A stretch of 64,000 bases of DNA from Prevotellaceae bacterium (GCA_021772015.1 JAETNS010000001.1:186001-250000); one strand, 5' to 3'. Shown: positions 43,483 through 53,334, counted from the stretch's first letter. The notes: generated from the letters alone by a model not told the origin. Made by a program: numbers and translations.

Positions 43483-43719
43483 TAACGAAAGACCATTACG
43501 AATTAGTCTGTGATCACAGGTTTATTTGGGATTTTGACCGGCAGATGTGAACTAATCCCGGAGGATGGCGTTATTAATGACAAGAGAAGGCATTTTACTG
43601 ACGTTATTAAAAAGTCTACCACTCAAAAATGATTATCCTTCTCGGCCCGCCCTCCCCGCCGGAGGTGTCGGGCTCTTTTGTGTGTTTTTTCATATAAGAT
43701 AATCCAGCCGTTTATGAAT

Positions 43720-43770
43720 ATGAAAACTGCCCGTGGTTTCCATTACTGAAACCCACAGGCAGTTTTCATA
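43720..43770 (-). terminator. Terminator hairpin downstream of GH13 gene
   Basis: TGAAAACTGCCCGTGGTTTC...GAAACCCACAGGCAGTTTTCA near-perfect stem. Confidence 0.7.
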
Positions 43771-43798
43771 TTACAAGTATCGTATGTCTCTTAAGATC

Positions 43799-45268
43799 TC
43801 ATTTCACACGGCAGCATGGATATTTAGCCGCAGGAGTGGACAATACCACATAAGCTCCGGGGAGTAGTGTCGCGGGAATATCAGCTGTGGCGGCGGGTGC
43901 GAAAACGTTTGTCATTCCGGTTGTCGAGGGGGCAGCTCCTGTGAATTTCACGGCTTCCTCTTTCGATCCCAGGTTGACGGCTACAAGGACGCGTGAGTCA
44001 CCCAACGAGCGTTCAAACACATACAGGTCGGGGGAGACGGTCGGGAAGCGCGTCATCTTCGCTCCTTCCGGATTGCCTGCCGCCAGCGCGGGATTGGCGT
44101 GTTTCAGGGCAGCCAGAGTCTGGTAGAAGGTGAAATATTCATTGCGTGGTTCCCATTGCGGAGCTTTGTCTTTCTCGAAGAACTCCAATGCCCGGTTCAT
44201 GCCGGTCTCCTGGCCGGTGTAGATCAGTGGCATTCCAGGGAGGGTGAAACTCAACACTCCGAAGGCCTTTGTCAGGTTGCCGAGACGTTCGAACTCGGTG
44301 CCTTCCCATGAATTGAGGTCATGGTTGGTGATCATCTCCATCAGGTATGTGTCGGCGGGGAATTCCTTAGCCTGCTGGTTGAGCAGCGAATCAATGGCCA
44401 CGGCGTGTTTAACCGGAAACTTGCGGGGCTCGGTCTGTCCGTTGCGGGAGTCGACAAATGTATATTGTCCCTGTGTGGCGGCAATCTCCGAGAAAAGATC
44501 TTTCATCGGCCAGTTGTAGCCCATATCGAAACCTTCCACCTGAAGTTCGGGTTTGGTGGCCTCGGCGAGCATGAAAAGTCCGGGTTGCGCCGCCATCAGT
44601 TGTGGACGGGCCTCATCCCAGAAATCTGTCGGGACCTCTCCGGCCACATCGCAACGGAACCCGTCTATTCCGGCCTCGGTGAGCCAGAACTTGAGCGCAT
44701 CGATCATGCCGGCCCTCATCGCCGGGTTGGAATAATCGAACTTGTAAACGTCGGTCCAGTCATACGGGCCGTACATCTCACCTTTGTCGTTGCGGACATA
44801 CCAGTCGGGATGCTCCACGACCCAGGCATTGTCACATCCAGAATGGTTCGGCACCCAGTCGATGATCACTTTCATTCCAAGGTCGTGGGCTTTCCTGACC
44901 GTGGTCTTGAAGTCTTCGAGATTTCCGAATTCAGGATTGACAGCCTTGTAGTCACGGACAGCGTAGTAGCTGCCGAGAGTCCCTTTGCGGTTCTTTTCCG
45001 AGATGGGATGGATCGGCATGAACCATAAAATATCCACCCCCAATTCTTTCAGACGCGGCAATTCCTTGTCGAACGCCTGAAGTGTGCCCTCATCGGTAAA
45101 CTGCCGTAAGTTCACCTCATAGATTACCGCGCTGCGGCTCCAACAGGGGTGTTTTACTTTTGTGGGTGCGGCCACAGGCACATTTACCTGCATTGTCTCC
45201 TGGGCTACTGCGTTAAGCCCCAGTATGGCGCATAGACCGCAGGCAACTCTTCTTAGAATCTTTTTCAT
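43799..45268 (-). CDS. GH13 alpha-amylase family glycosidase, secreted
   Basis: Signal peptide, VIIDWVPNHSG, GIDGFRCDVAGEVP, LMEMITNHDLNSW. Confidence 0.92.
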   Translation of the reverse strand: MKKILRRVACGLCAILGLNAVAQETMQVNVPVAAPTKVKHPCWSRSAVIYEVNLRQFTDEGTLQAFDKELPRLKELGVDILWFMPIHPISEKNRKGTLGSYYAVRDYKAVNPEFGNLEDFKTTVRKAHDLGMKVIIDWVPNHSGCDNAWVVEHPDWYVRNDKGEMYGPYDWTDVYKFDYSNPAMRAGMIDALKFWLTEAGIDGFRCDVAGEVPTDFWDEARPQLMAAQPGLFMLAEATKPELQVEGFDMGYNWPMKDLFSEIAATQGQYTFVDSRNGQTEPRKFPVKHAVAIDSLLNQQAKEFPADTYLMEMITNHDLNSWEGTEFERLGNLTKAFGVLSFTLPGMPLIYTGQETGMNRALEFFEKDKAPQWEPRNEYFTFYQTLAALKHANPALAAGNPEGAKMTRFPTVSPDLYVFERSLGDSRVLVAVNLGSKEEAVKFTGAAPSTTGMTNVFAPAATADIPATLLPGAYVVLSTPAAKYPCCRVK

Positions 45269-45359
45269 GGTCGTAATATTGCAAATGGTTGGTTTTCCAT
45301 TCACAAATTTACAACCAATATTTAAATCTCCCAAATGCTTACGGCATATTAGAGCCAAG

Positions 45360-45435
45360 GCTCTCACAGATTACACGGATTACACAGGTTAACCATCCGT
45401 ATGGCATCTGTGTAATCCGTGTAATCTGTGAGAGC
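45360..45435. repeat. Perfect 28-bp inverted repeat with 20-nt loop
   Basis: GCTCTCACAGATTACACGGATTACACAG (45360-45387) / CTGTGTAATCCGTGTAATCTGTGAGAGC (45408-45435). Confidence 0.92.
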
Positions 45436-45446
45436 TTGAAAAACAG

Positions 45447-47669
45447 TCAGACTGAGTCGTGATTCTTCTCGCGGGAGATGAGAACCATGCGTATGTCATT
45501 GTAGTCAATTCCGGGGAGTGCTTCCAATAATGACGCGTAGCCGGCTTCGGGGCCTATGCGGTCAAGTACGGAATTGATGGCGTTGATAGCCACAGCCGGC
45601 AACACCTCCTCCAAAGTCAGCTTGTTGGCCTCCACACATTTGAGAAGGTGACCCGATATTGTCGAGATGGCCAGCCCGCGCTCATGGGCAATCTCCTCGC
45701 GGGAAAGCCCCTGTCGGAACAGTTTGTAAGTGATGTCGTAGGTTGATTCCTTAGGAGGACGCGCAGCCTTGGCGGCACGCTCCTTTGCCTTGCGTTGCAG
45801 CTCCTTTTCCTCGCGGCGACGCGCTTTGGTCTCCTCTGCGGGATCGCGGGTGGCTTTCATCCAGGCTTGCTGCTTGGATCCGAGGTAGTTGGAGATGGTG
45901 TAGCCATTCTCGTTGATGTCGCGCAGAAGATACAGGCGCGCGAGCACCGACTGCTTGAGGTCGAGGGTCAGCTCGGCCACACGTGTATTGGCTTTTTTGT
46001 TTTCGGTCTTGATCTTCCTGCAACGTTGGATGATGTTGCCGAAAACATCGACAAGTGTATTATAGAAATACACGGCACTTTTGCGTACACGTAACAGGAA
46101 GTCTGGATCTGACAGGGTCGTCAATGTCATTGTCCTTATCACCGATATCCATTTGTCAGAGACTTCAACGATTTTGCTCCGTAACAGTCCCGCGATACGG
46201 TCGAGGTCTGCGCTCTCCCGGGGGTAACTGTGGCGGTAAGTGGTGTATACCATGCGGGCGAGTGATTCCTCCCTGGTGACAATGTCACGGAATGTGAACA
46301 ACTCTATCAGCAACTGTCGGTAATAGTCCCCTTTTATACCTTCGAGCATCTCAATGCTTCGCCGGGCAGCCTCCGACTGATGGGTTATATATTCCGCCAC
46401 GGCCGGATCGGGTTGAAGCGATTCCTCGGCGATAGGGGTAGCCAGTACCATCCCTTCAAGTGTACGGCAGCGGCTCAGGGCGACATATACCTGTCCGGGA
46501 GCAAATGATGCCCCCGAGTCGATTATCACACGGTCAAAGGTAAGTCCCTGGCTTTTATGGATGGTTATGGCCCAGGCCAGGCGCAGAGGCATCTGCGTGA
46601 ATGTACCCTGTACCTCGGTCTCTATCGTGTTTGTCTGTTCGTTGACCTTGTAGCGGGCGTTTTCCCATACCTGCGGTGTAACTTCTATAGGAGTCTGGCG
46701 ACCGGCCACACGGATTGACACGCTGTCCTTGTCGGCACGGAGGACATGGCCTATAAGGCCGTTGTAGTATTCATGGGAGGCTGTGTCGTTTTTGACAAAC
46801 ATGACCTGCGCTCCCGGTTTGATCTCCAATCTGTCGGCAGTAGGGTAGGCGAGTTCAGGGAATGTCCCTTTGACTTGGGCGTGATAGATGACGGGAGCGG
46901 AAGGTAGTTTGCGCAACTGGGTCTCGTTGTAAGAATCTGCCGATGAATTATGGGTGGTCAGCCTTATGAATCCGCTTTCACCGTCTGGTATAAATGCCGG
47001 ATTCAGACGGGAGTCCAACATCTTTCGGTCTGTATCAGAGAGTCGGTTGTCGCGAACGTGGTTTAGCAGTTCGACAAATTCTGCGTTCTGCTGTCGGAAA
47101 ACTTTTTCCAGCCGTATTGTCACATAGGGGATCTGCGCCAACGCATGGCTGCCGAAAAAATATGGAGTGGAATAATGGTCGCGCAGGATCTCTTCGTCGC
47201 GCGGAGTCACTACCGGGGCGAGTTGTTGGAGATCGCCGATCATCAGTAGCTGTACTCCCCCGAAAGGACGTGAGTCACGGCGGTATTTTCTCAATGCGTT
47301 GTCGACAGCGTCGAGCAGGTCGGCCCTCACCATTGAGATCTCATCTATGACCAGCAGATCGATCGACCTGATAACGCGGAGTTTATGTTTTGAGAAGCCA
47401 TAATTGTCGCGGGTCTCCGCTCCGGGAATGTAAGGGGCAGGGGAGATCTGGAAAAATGAGTGGATCGTGACCCCTCCCGCATTGATGGCGGCCACACCGG
47501 TTGGGGCGACCACCACGGCGGTCTTCGCGCTGTTTTTCAGCACCTCCTTAAGGAATGTGGTCTTGCCGGTTCCGGCTTTCCCGGTCAGGAAAATGCTGAC
47601 CCCGGTCCGTTCCACAAAATCCCATGCCCGCCGCAGGTTCTCGTCGGGCTTCATCATTGTCTGCTCCAT
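45447..47669 (-). CDS. PIF1/RecD-like helicase with C-terminal HTH-like region
   Basis: FLTGKAGTGKTTFLKEVL Walker A, VIDEISMVRADLLD, ITIHKSQGLTFDRVIID..VYVALSRCRTLEG; C-terminal FRQGLSREEIAHERGLAISTISGHLLKCVE. Confidence 0.9.
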   Translation of the reverse strand: MEQTMMKPDENLRRAWDFVERTGVSIFLTGKAGTGKTTFLKEVLKNSAKTAVVVAPTGVAAINAGGVTIHSFFQISPAPYIPGAETRDNYGFSKHKLRVIRSIDLLVIDEISMVRADLLDAVDNALRKYRRDSRPFGGVQLLMIGDLQQLAPVVTPRDEEILRDHYSTPYFFGSHALAQIPYVTIRLEKVFRQQNAEFVELLNHVRDNRLSDTDRKMLDSRLNPAFIPDGESGFIRLTTHNSSADSYNETQLRKLPSAPVIYHAQVKGTFPELAYPTADRLEIKPGAQVMFVKNDTASHEYYNGLIGHVLRADKDSVSIRVAGRQTPIEVTPQVWENARYKVNEQTNTIETEVQGTFTQMPLRLAWAITIHKSQGLTFDRVIIDSGASFAPGQVYVALSRCRTLEGMVLATPIAEESLQPDPAVAEYITHQSEAARRSIEMLEGIKGDYYRQLLIELFTFRDIVTREESLARMVYTTYRHSYPRESADLDRIAGLLRSKIVEVSDKWISVIRTMTLTTLSDPDFLLRVRKSAVYFYNTLVDVFGNIIQRCRKIKTENKKANTRVAELTLDLKQSVLARLYLLRDINENGYTISNYLGSKQQAWMKATRDPAEETKARRREEKELQRKAKERAAKAARPPKESTYDITYKLFRQGLSREEIAHERGLAISTISGHLLKCVEANKLTLEEVLPAVAINAINSVLDRIGPEAGYASLLEALPGIDYNDIRMVLISREKNHDSV

Positions 47670-47753
47670 GACACAAAATTACTGAAAATGCCGTTAACAG
47701 CAAAATCTGTTTCCCGAGAGCAGGCTTTAAAAGTCTTATCACATTAGTGGAAA

Positions 47754-48404
47754 TCACCTGTTGCTTTCCAGCCATTTTGTCCTAACCGTGTCTGGTAAAT
47801 GCTTTACCGAAAAATCGGAGAATGTGACCTTGAATCCGTTTCCGTCGGGGCATGCACCCATCATTCCGATTCTGACCGGACGGTTGGCCTCCATCCAGGC
47901 GTTACGCATAAGTATGTATTCCTTATCGTCAAAGGAATAAAAAATTTCAATCGCGTCCATACGGCGCACAGCTTTGATCCATACCGATTCTATCGGATTA
48001 TCAAGGGCTATCACGCTCCAATCGGATGTGTGATGGGTCACGACAGTGCTAAGATTATATTTCCCGTCAACATATTCGATACCGGCCTTTATGTAGTTCT
48101 CATGGTCAAGCCGTATCATCAATCCTGCCTGATCAAAACGAATCTTGTAGTTTCCCGTCACCTTGACTTTGGCTTCAAATTCGCCACCATATTCGCTGTA
48201 ATAGAATGGAGCGTCATCTACCGTAAATCCATAATGAGATATGCGCCAATAGTCACTTTTGGGTGTCACCGTCATGGAGAGCTTATTATCGGATATGCTC
48301 CAATCGCTTGGTTCATTGAACCAGTTCATCTTCTCAAGGGTCTGGGCTTCTGATACCAGACAGGAAAAGAGAGATAATAGTAAGAATAAAAGTTTGGTCC
48401 TCAT
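47754..48404 (-). CDS. DUF1349 domain-containing secreted protein
   Basis: MNWFNEPSDWSISDNKLSMTVTPKSDYWR..DQAGLMIRLDHENYIKAGIEYVDGKYNLSTVVTHHTSDWS. Confidence 0.88.
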   Translation of the reverse strand: MRTKLLFLLLSLFSCLVSEAQTLEKMNWFNEPSDWSISDNKLSMTVTPKSDYWRISHYGFTVDDAPFYYSEYGGEFEAKVKVTGNYKIRFDQAGLMIRLDHENYIKAGIEYVDGKYNLSTVVTHHTSDWSVIALDNPIESVWIKAVRRMDAIEIFYSFDDKEYILMRNAWMEANRPVRIGMMGACPDGNGFKVTFSDFSVKHLPDTVRTKWLESNR

Positions 48405-48470
48405 GTTTCGATAGCTGTAAAGGGCTGGTCATCTTCCAAAATGTATGATGGGAATGACCATATAAATTAT

Positions 48471-48486
48471 TACCTTTGCAAAGGTA
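48471..48486. promoter_or_regulatory. 16-bp perfect palindrome with -7 elements on both strands
   Basis: TACCTTTGCAAAGGTA in a divergent intergenic region. Confidence 0.6.
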
Positions 48487-48530
48487 GAACTTTGTTGAGC
48501 AACAAACAATGACTATAAATAACCATTTAG

Positions 48531-49268
48531 ATGAGCAACAGGCCCATACTTGACAGACTTCTGAAAAATCAATTGTCGCATTCGGGATTCTTCAATTTGC
48601 AGAATCTGTTATGCTATGCGGAGAATATGGCCACGATTGAAAATGTTGTGGTCGTTGTGAGTGATATCAAAAATAATGACAGTTATATATTTTCCGGCAA
48701 ATTCGGTGCTGTGTTGGGAATTGGGGACTATAGGCATGAAAATTCCATTTGGGAAAATTCCATTCTCAATCTGATGACCCAAGAGGAACAGGAAGAAAAG
48801 TATCTCGCAGAATTGAGGTTTTATAATTTTCTGCGGCATGTGCCACGAAATAAGCGTTCTGACTTCTATCTGATGTCGAAGTTACGTGTCAGAGCTGTGG
48901 GAGGAGATGTACTCAATGTATTACATCGGATGTTTTATGTCTATCCGGTTGATTCCGACATTGTATGTTACGCATTGTGTATGTATGGATGTCTGCCATT
49001 TGATTTTGTCGGTAAAAGTTATGCCGTCAATTCCATCACGGGTGTTACCGAAGAACTTACTCCTGAAAAGGATATTTCGATTTTGACCAAAAGGGAGCTG
49101 CAGATCCTAAGGCTTGTTGATACCGGCAGCACAAGCGCGGTGATTGCGGATATATTATCGATCAGCAAAAATACAGTCAGCAGGCATCGTCAGGAAATAT
49201 TGGCAAAGTTAAATGTGAAAAACTCAATGGCTGCTTGCAGGATCGCCAAAGCGATGAAGATAATTTAA
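48531..49268 (+). CDS. LuxR-type HTH transcriptional regulator
   Basis: C-terminal LTKRELQILRLVDTGSTSAVIADILSISKNTVSRHRQEILAKLNVKNSMAA. Confidence 0.9.
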   Translation: MSNRPILDRLLKNQLSHSGFFNLQNLLCYAENMATIENVVVVVSDIKNNDSYIFSGKFGAVLGIGDYRHENSIWENSILNLMTQEEQEEKYLAELRFYNFLRHVPRNKRSDFYLMSKLRVRAVGGDVLNVLHRMFYVYPVDSDIVCYALCMYGCLPFDFVGKSYAVNSITGVTEELTPEKDISILTKRELQILRLVDTGSTSAVIADILSISKNTVSRHRQEILAKLNVKNSMAACRIAKAMKII

Positions 49269-49322
49269 AGCATATATTAAATACCCTCTAAGCAACTTGT
49301 CCTTAATTGACAGTATACGCAG

Positions 49323-49365
49323 AGGGCGGGAATCCGTGTGGAGGTTAGTCCCGGATTCCCGCCCT
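49323..49365. terminator. Terminator hairpin between convergent luxR and H1-like genes
   Basis: AGGGCGGGAATCCG ... CGGATTCCCGCCCT. Confidence 0.75.
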
Positions 49366-49393
49366 TTAAAGCGGTATGGAATGACTGGTCGGG

Positions 49394-49570
49394 TCAAGCC
49401 TTGGAGGCATCGAGGGAAGCCTTGCGGAATTCCTTCATTGCCTTCTCGATTTCGAGGGAAGCCTTGCGGGCACGGGTGCCGGCTGCCTTGTTGCCATTTT
49501 CAAGCTGGGCCTTGGCCTCTTTCTGGAAGGCTTCGTAAAGGGAAGCTACCTTTTCTACTAATTCTTTCAT
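49394..49570 (-). CDS. Histone H1-like small basic protein (58 aa), missed by ORF track
   Basis: Manual translation: MKELVEKVASLYEAFQKEAKAQLENGNKAAGTRARKASLEIEKAMKEFRKASLDASKA*. Confidence 0.88.
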   Translation of the reverse strand: MKELVEKVASLYEAFQKEAKAQLENGNKAAGTRARKASLEIEKAMKEFRKASLDASKA

Positions 49571-49728
49571 TGTCTAACAGTGTTGGATATTTAAGGATTT
49601 TGAGATGCTGATTGGTCGGGGTGTTAGATCACGACTGGAAGCATTCGCGATGATTTCTGGCAAAGTTAGCAAAAAAATGCTTAGATCAATGCGTTATGTC
49701 GGGAAAAACGAAAAAAATATATAAAAAA

Positions 49729-49774
49729 TCAGGGTATAACGCCGAGTTGGCAGTATTTTACCCTGATTTATTCG
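49729..49774 (-). terminator. Hairpin downstream of ilvA
   Basis: AAATCAGGGTA...TACCCTGATTT with A/T-rich flanks. Confidence 0.65.
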
Positions 49775-49796
49775 GTTGACGGTATGTCGGAGGGTT

Positions 49797-50996
49797 TTAT
49801 CTTACGGGGAAGCCGGCTTCCTCCAATGCGGCTGTCAGACGCTCGACATGGTGGTTGTCAAGGGTTTCCAGTTCAAGATGCAAGGTGCATGAATTTATCT
49901 GCGAGGCGGCCGACACCCGTTCATGGTTTACGGAAAGGACATTTCCCCCATGATCGGCTACGACTTTCAGCACCTGCGAGAGTGTGCCGGGCTTGTCAGG
50001 CACTTCCAGTTCAAGCTGGCAAAGGCGGCCATTCTTGAGCAATCCGCGGTTGATCACGCGGCTGAGGATATTGACATCGATATTGCCGCCGGAGACGAGG
50101 CATACAACCTTTTTCCCGTCAATAGGAAGCTTGTTGAACATGGCGGCGGCCACGGCGGTGGCTCCGGCCCCTTCGGCGACGAGTTTCTGCTTCTCGATCA
50201 GGGCGAGTATCGCGGCTGCGATCTCGTCATCGTTTACCGTCACGATCTCATCGACATATTTTTCACATAGCTCAAAAGTGAGATCGCCCGGTTCCTTTAC
50301 GGCGATGCCGTCAGCGATGGTCGAGACGGAGTCGAGATGAACCCTTTCATTTCTTTTCATTGATTCCGCCATGGAGGGCGCCCCGGCGGCCTGAACCCCG
50401 AAGACTTTTATGTCGGGACGCAATGTCTTGACAGCGAATGCGACTCCGGCTATGAGTCCTCCACCTCCGACCGGAACCACTATCGCTTCTACTTCCGGCA
50501 TCTCCTCGAGGATCTCCAGACCGATCGTACCTTGTCCGGCAATGACTTTGGGGTCGTTGAAGGGGTGGACGAATGTGTAGCCTTTCTCCTCTTTAAGTTC
50601 CAATGCTTTGGCGTAAGCGTCATCATAAACTCCCGGCACAAGGCATACCTCCGCGCCGAGGCGTTTAGTGGCCTCGATCTTGGATATAGGTGCACCGGCA
50701 GGGAGGCATATCAGCGACTTTATGCCGTTATGGGTCGCTGCGAGAGCAACTCCCTGGGCATGATTGCCGGCTGAGCAGGCGATCACACCGTGTTCTTTCT
50801 CCTCTTCGGTGAGCTGGGAGATCTTGTAGTAGGCCCCACGAAGCTTGAAAGCCCCGGTATGCTGTAGGTTTTCAGGTTTGAGGTATATGTCGCAGCTTTC
50901 TGAAAGTTGGGTCGGGCCTATGATCTTGGGGTGACGGGCCACATCGCGGAGCACCATCTGGGCGCGGTATATTTCGCCGATTGTCAGTTCTTCCAT
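49797..50996 (-). CDS. ilvA: Threonine ammonia-lyase with C-terminal ACT-like domain
   Basis: YLKPENLQHTGAFKLRGAYYKI, ACSAGNHAQGVA, VPVGGGGLIAG; C-terminal ELEVPDKPGTLSQVLKVVADHGGNVLSV. Confidence 0.95.
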   Translation of the reverse strand: MEELTIGEIYRAQMVLRDVARHPKIIGPTQLSESCDIYLKPENLQHTGAFKLRGAYYKISQLTEEEKEHGVIACSAGNHAQGVALAATHNGIKSLICLPAGAPISKIEATKRLGAEVCLVPGVYDDAYAKALELKEEKGYTFVHPFNDPKVIAGQGTIGLEILEEMPEVEAIVVPVGGGGLIAGVAFAVKTLRPDIKVFGVQAAGAPSMAESMKRNERVHLDSVSTIADGIAVKEPGDLTFELCEKYVDEIVTVNDDEIAAAILALIEKQKLVAEGAGATAVAAAMFNKLPIDGKKVVCLVSGGNIDVNILSRVINRGLLKNGRLCQLELEVPDKPGTLSQVLKVVADHGGNVLSVNHERVSAASQINSCTLHLELETLDNHHVERLTAALEEAGFPVR

Positions 50997-51001
50997 GGGA
51001 G

Positions 51002-52501
51002 TTATCTATGTATGGTTGTCAGGATTTTTTCATGCATTGAGGCTGCGGCGTGGCGGCCGTCGCCCATGGCGAGTATCACTGTAGCACCCCCCCTGACGAT
51101 GTCGCCGCCGGCATACAGCATCGGGACGGTTGTCTCCAAGGTCTCGTCGTTGACCACCAGGGTGCCTCGGCGGGTGACATCCAGTCCCGATATCGAATCG
51201 GGGATAAGGGGATTGGGGGAGACTCCGACGCTCACTATCACCTCGTCTACGGCGACTTCGGTTATGTCTCCATCGACAGGGACGGGAGACCGTCGACCCG
51301 ACGCGTCCGGCTCGCCAAGCTCCATGCGCTGGAGACGCATCGCCCTTACGCGGCCTTTGTCATCGGCGAGATATTCGACCGGATTGTGGAGGGTCAGGAA
51401 TTTGACACCCTCCTCCTTGGCATGGCGTACCTCCTCGACACGGGCCGGCATTTCAGCTTCTGAACGCCGGTATACTATATAGACCTCCTCAGCTCCCATG
51501 CGGCGGGCGGTGCGGCATGAATCCATCGCTGTGTTTCCTCCACCGATGACCGCCACCCGTTTTCCCCTGATAACCGGGGTCGCCCATCCGGGTCGGCCTG
51601 CGCCCATGAGGTTCACCCTTGTCAGGTATTCATTGCTTGACATGACCCCGATATAGTTCTCGCCCGGGATTCCCATGAAACGGGGCAGCCCGGCACCGGA
51701 GGCTACGAATATTCCCTTGAAACCTTGCTGTACAAGATCTTCATAGGAGAGTGTCTTGCCTATAACGCAATCGGTGGTGAATTCAACTCCGGCATCGCGT
51801 AACTGTTTGATTTCGGCATCGACAATTTCGTTGGGGAGTCGAAATTCAGGAATACCGTATTTCAGCACTCCTCCTATTTCATGCAATGCCTCGAAGACAT
51901 GTACAGAGTAGCCCAGACGGATCATCTCTCCGGCGAAGGAGAGAGAAGCAGGGCCTGATCCGACCACGGCGATCTTTATTCCGCTGGATTCGGCATGACC
52001 TGATTCTTCCCCGACGGATCTCTTGCAGGCGTGGTCTGCGGCGAAGCGTTCGAGATATCCGATGGCCACGGGTTCGCGCCCGGTTTTATTGTAGATGCAT
52101 TTCGACTCGCATTGTCTTTCCTGTGGGCATACACGTCCGCAGACAGCGGGAAGGGCGGAGGTCTCTTTCAAGACGGCGGCGGCATCTTCGATATTGCCAC
52201 GCTCGATGTTCTTGATGAATCCCGGTATGTTGATGGAGACCGGACATCCGGTCACACATTGGGGATCAGGACAATCAAGGCAGCGGGTGGCCTCGATGAG
52301 GGCTTCATCATGAGTGAGCCCTTGGTTTACCTCCTCGTTGCAGGTGACGCGGTAGTCGGGGGACAATTCGGTCATCTTTACGCGTGGAATCGCCATGCGC
52401 TCTTTGGCCGTATGTGATTTTCTAAGCTCCTCGCGCCATTGCGCGTCGCGTGGAGATATGGTGGTTTGATTGTGCATCGGGTTCTGGATAAGTTGTGTCA
52501 A
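51002..52501 (-). CDS. Glutamate synthase small-subunit-like oxidoreductase (GltD/GltA family)
   Basis: LDCPDPQCVTGCPVSINIPGFI, VCPQERQCESKC, VVGSGPASLSFAGEM, VAVIGGGNTAMDSCRTARRMGAEEVYIVYRR. Confidence 0.93.
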   Translation of the reverse strand: MTQLIQNPMHNQTTISPRDAQWREELRKSHTAKERMAIPRVKMTELSPDYRVTCNEEVNQGLTHDEALIEATRCLDCPDPQCVTGCPVSINIPGFIKNIERGNIEDAAAVLKETSALPAVCGRVCPQERQCESKCIYNKTGREPVAIGYLERFAADHACKRSVGEESGHAESSGIKIAVVGSGPASLSFAGEMIRLGYSVHVFEALHEIGGVLKYGIPEFRLPNEIVDAEIKQLRDAGVEFTTDCVIGKTLSYEDLVQQGFKGIFVASGAGLPRFMGIPGENYIGVMSSNEYLTRVNLMGAGRPGWATPVIRGKRVAVIGGGNTAMDSCRTARRMGAEEVYIVYRRSEAEMPARVEEVRHAKEEGVKFLTLHNPVEYLADDKGRVRAMRLQRMELGEPDASGRRSPVPVDGDITEVAVDEVIVSVGVSPNPLIPDSISGLDVTRRGTLVVNDETLETTVPMLYAGGDIVRGGATVILAMGDGRHAAASMHEKILTTIHR

Positions 52502-53277
52502 TAAGAGCGCAGGCGCATCAGCATTTCATCGAAATCGACCTGGTGTGCGTCGAATTCCGGGCCGTCAACGCATACGAATTTCATTTTGCCGCCGACAGTG
52601 ACGCGACAGGCCCCACACATTCCGGTCCCGTCAACCATTATGGTGTTAAGGGAACAGATGGTCGGCACATTATATTTCGCTGTCAGCAGGCTTACGAATT
52701 TCATCATTATAGCCGGGCCGATCGTGCAGACAAGGTCTACATTCTCACGGTTTATGACATCCTCCAACCCGTTTGTCACGAGTCCTTTGTTGCCGTAGCT
52801 GCCGTCGTCAGTCATAATTATTACCTCGTCAGATGATTCTCTGACCTGGTCTTCGAGGATGATGAGGTCTTTGGAGCGGGCAGCAAGGATTGATATGACT
52901 TTGTTGCCTGCGGCTTTCATGGCCCGCAGTATGGGCAGGAGAGGAGCGACACCTACTCCGCCTCCGCAGCAGACCACTGTGCCGTAATTCTTGATTTCTG
53001 TAGCTTTGCCCAATGGTCCGACAACATCGTGGAGGTATTCTCCAGGCTCTTTGGTGCAGATCTCGGCTGTAGATTCACCGATGGCTTGGACGACAAGTGT
53101 GACAGTACCGCGTCGTGTGTCCGCGTCGGCGATAGTCAGGGGTATACGTTCTCCTTTCTCGTTGGGGATGACAATGACGAAATGTCCCGGTTTGCGTGCG
53201 CGGGCAATCATCGGAGCCTCCACGACGAGCTTGACAACTTTTTCCGAGAAATGCTCTTTTTCTAATATTTTATTCAT
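52498..53277 (-). CDS. Sulfide/dihydroorotate dehydrogenase-type FAD/NAD-binding subunit
   Basis: MNKILEKEHFSEKVVKLVVEAPMIARARKPGHFVIV; VVCCGGGVGVAPLLPI; C-terminal MCGACRVTVGGKMKFVCVDGPEFDAHQVDFDE. Confidence 0.92.
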   Translation of the reverse strand: MNKILEKEHFSEKVVKLVVEAPMIARARKPGHFVIVIPNEKGERIPLTIADADTRRGTVTLVVQAIGESTAEICTKEPGEYLHDVVGPLGKATEIKNYGTVVCCGGGVGVAPLLPILRAMKAAGNKVISILAARSKDLIILEDQVRESSDEVIIMTDDGSYGNKGLVTNGLEDVINRENVDLVCTIGPAIMMKFVSLLTAKYNVPTICSLNTIMVDGTGMCGACRVTVGGKMKFVCVDGPEFDAHQVDFDEMLMRLRSY

Positions 53278-53334
53278 ATATACGGCTGAGTGGGCGTTTG
53301 GCTTCCAGGGTATGACGGGCCAGCCCGCTAAAAC

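Noticed and set aside
45360-45435. Possible mini-CRISPR from repeated GATTACAC units.
   Set aside because: Only two arms in inverted orientation with no regular spacers and no cas genes.
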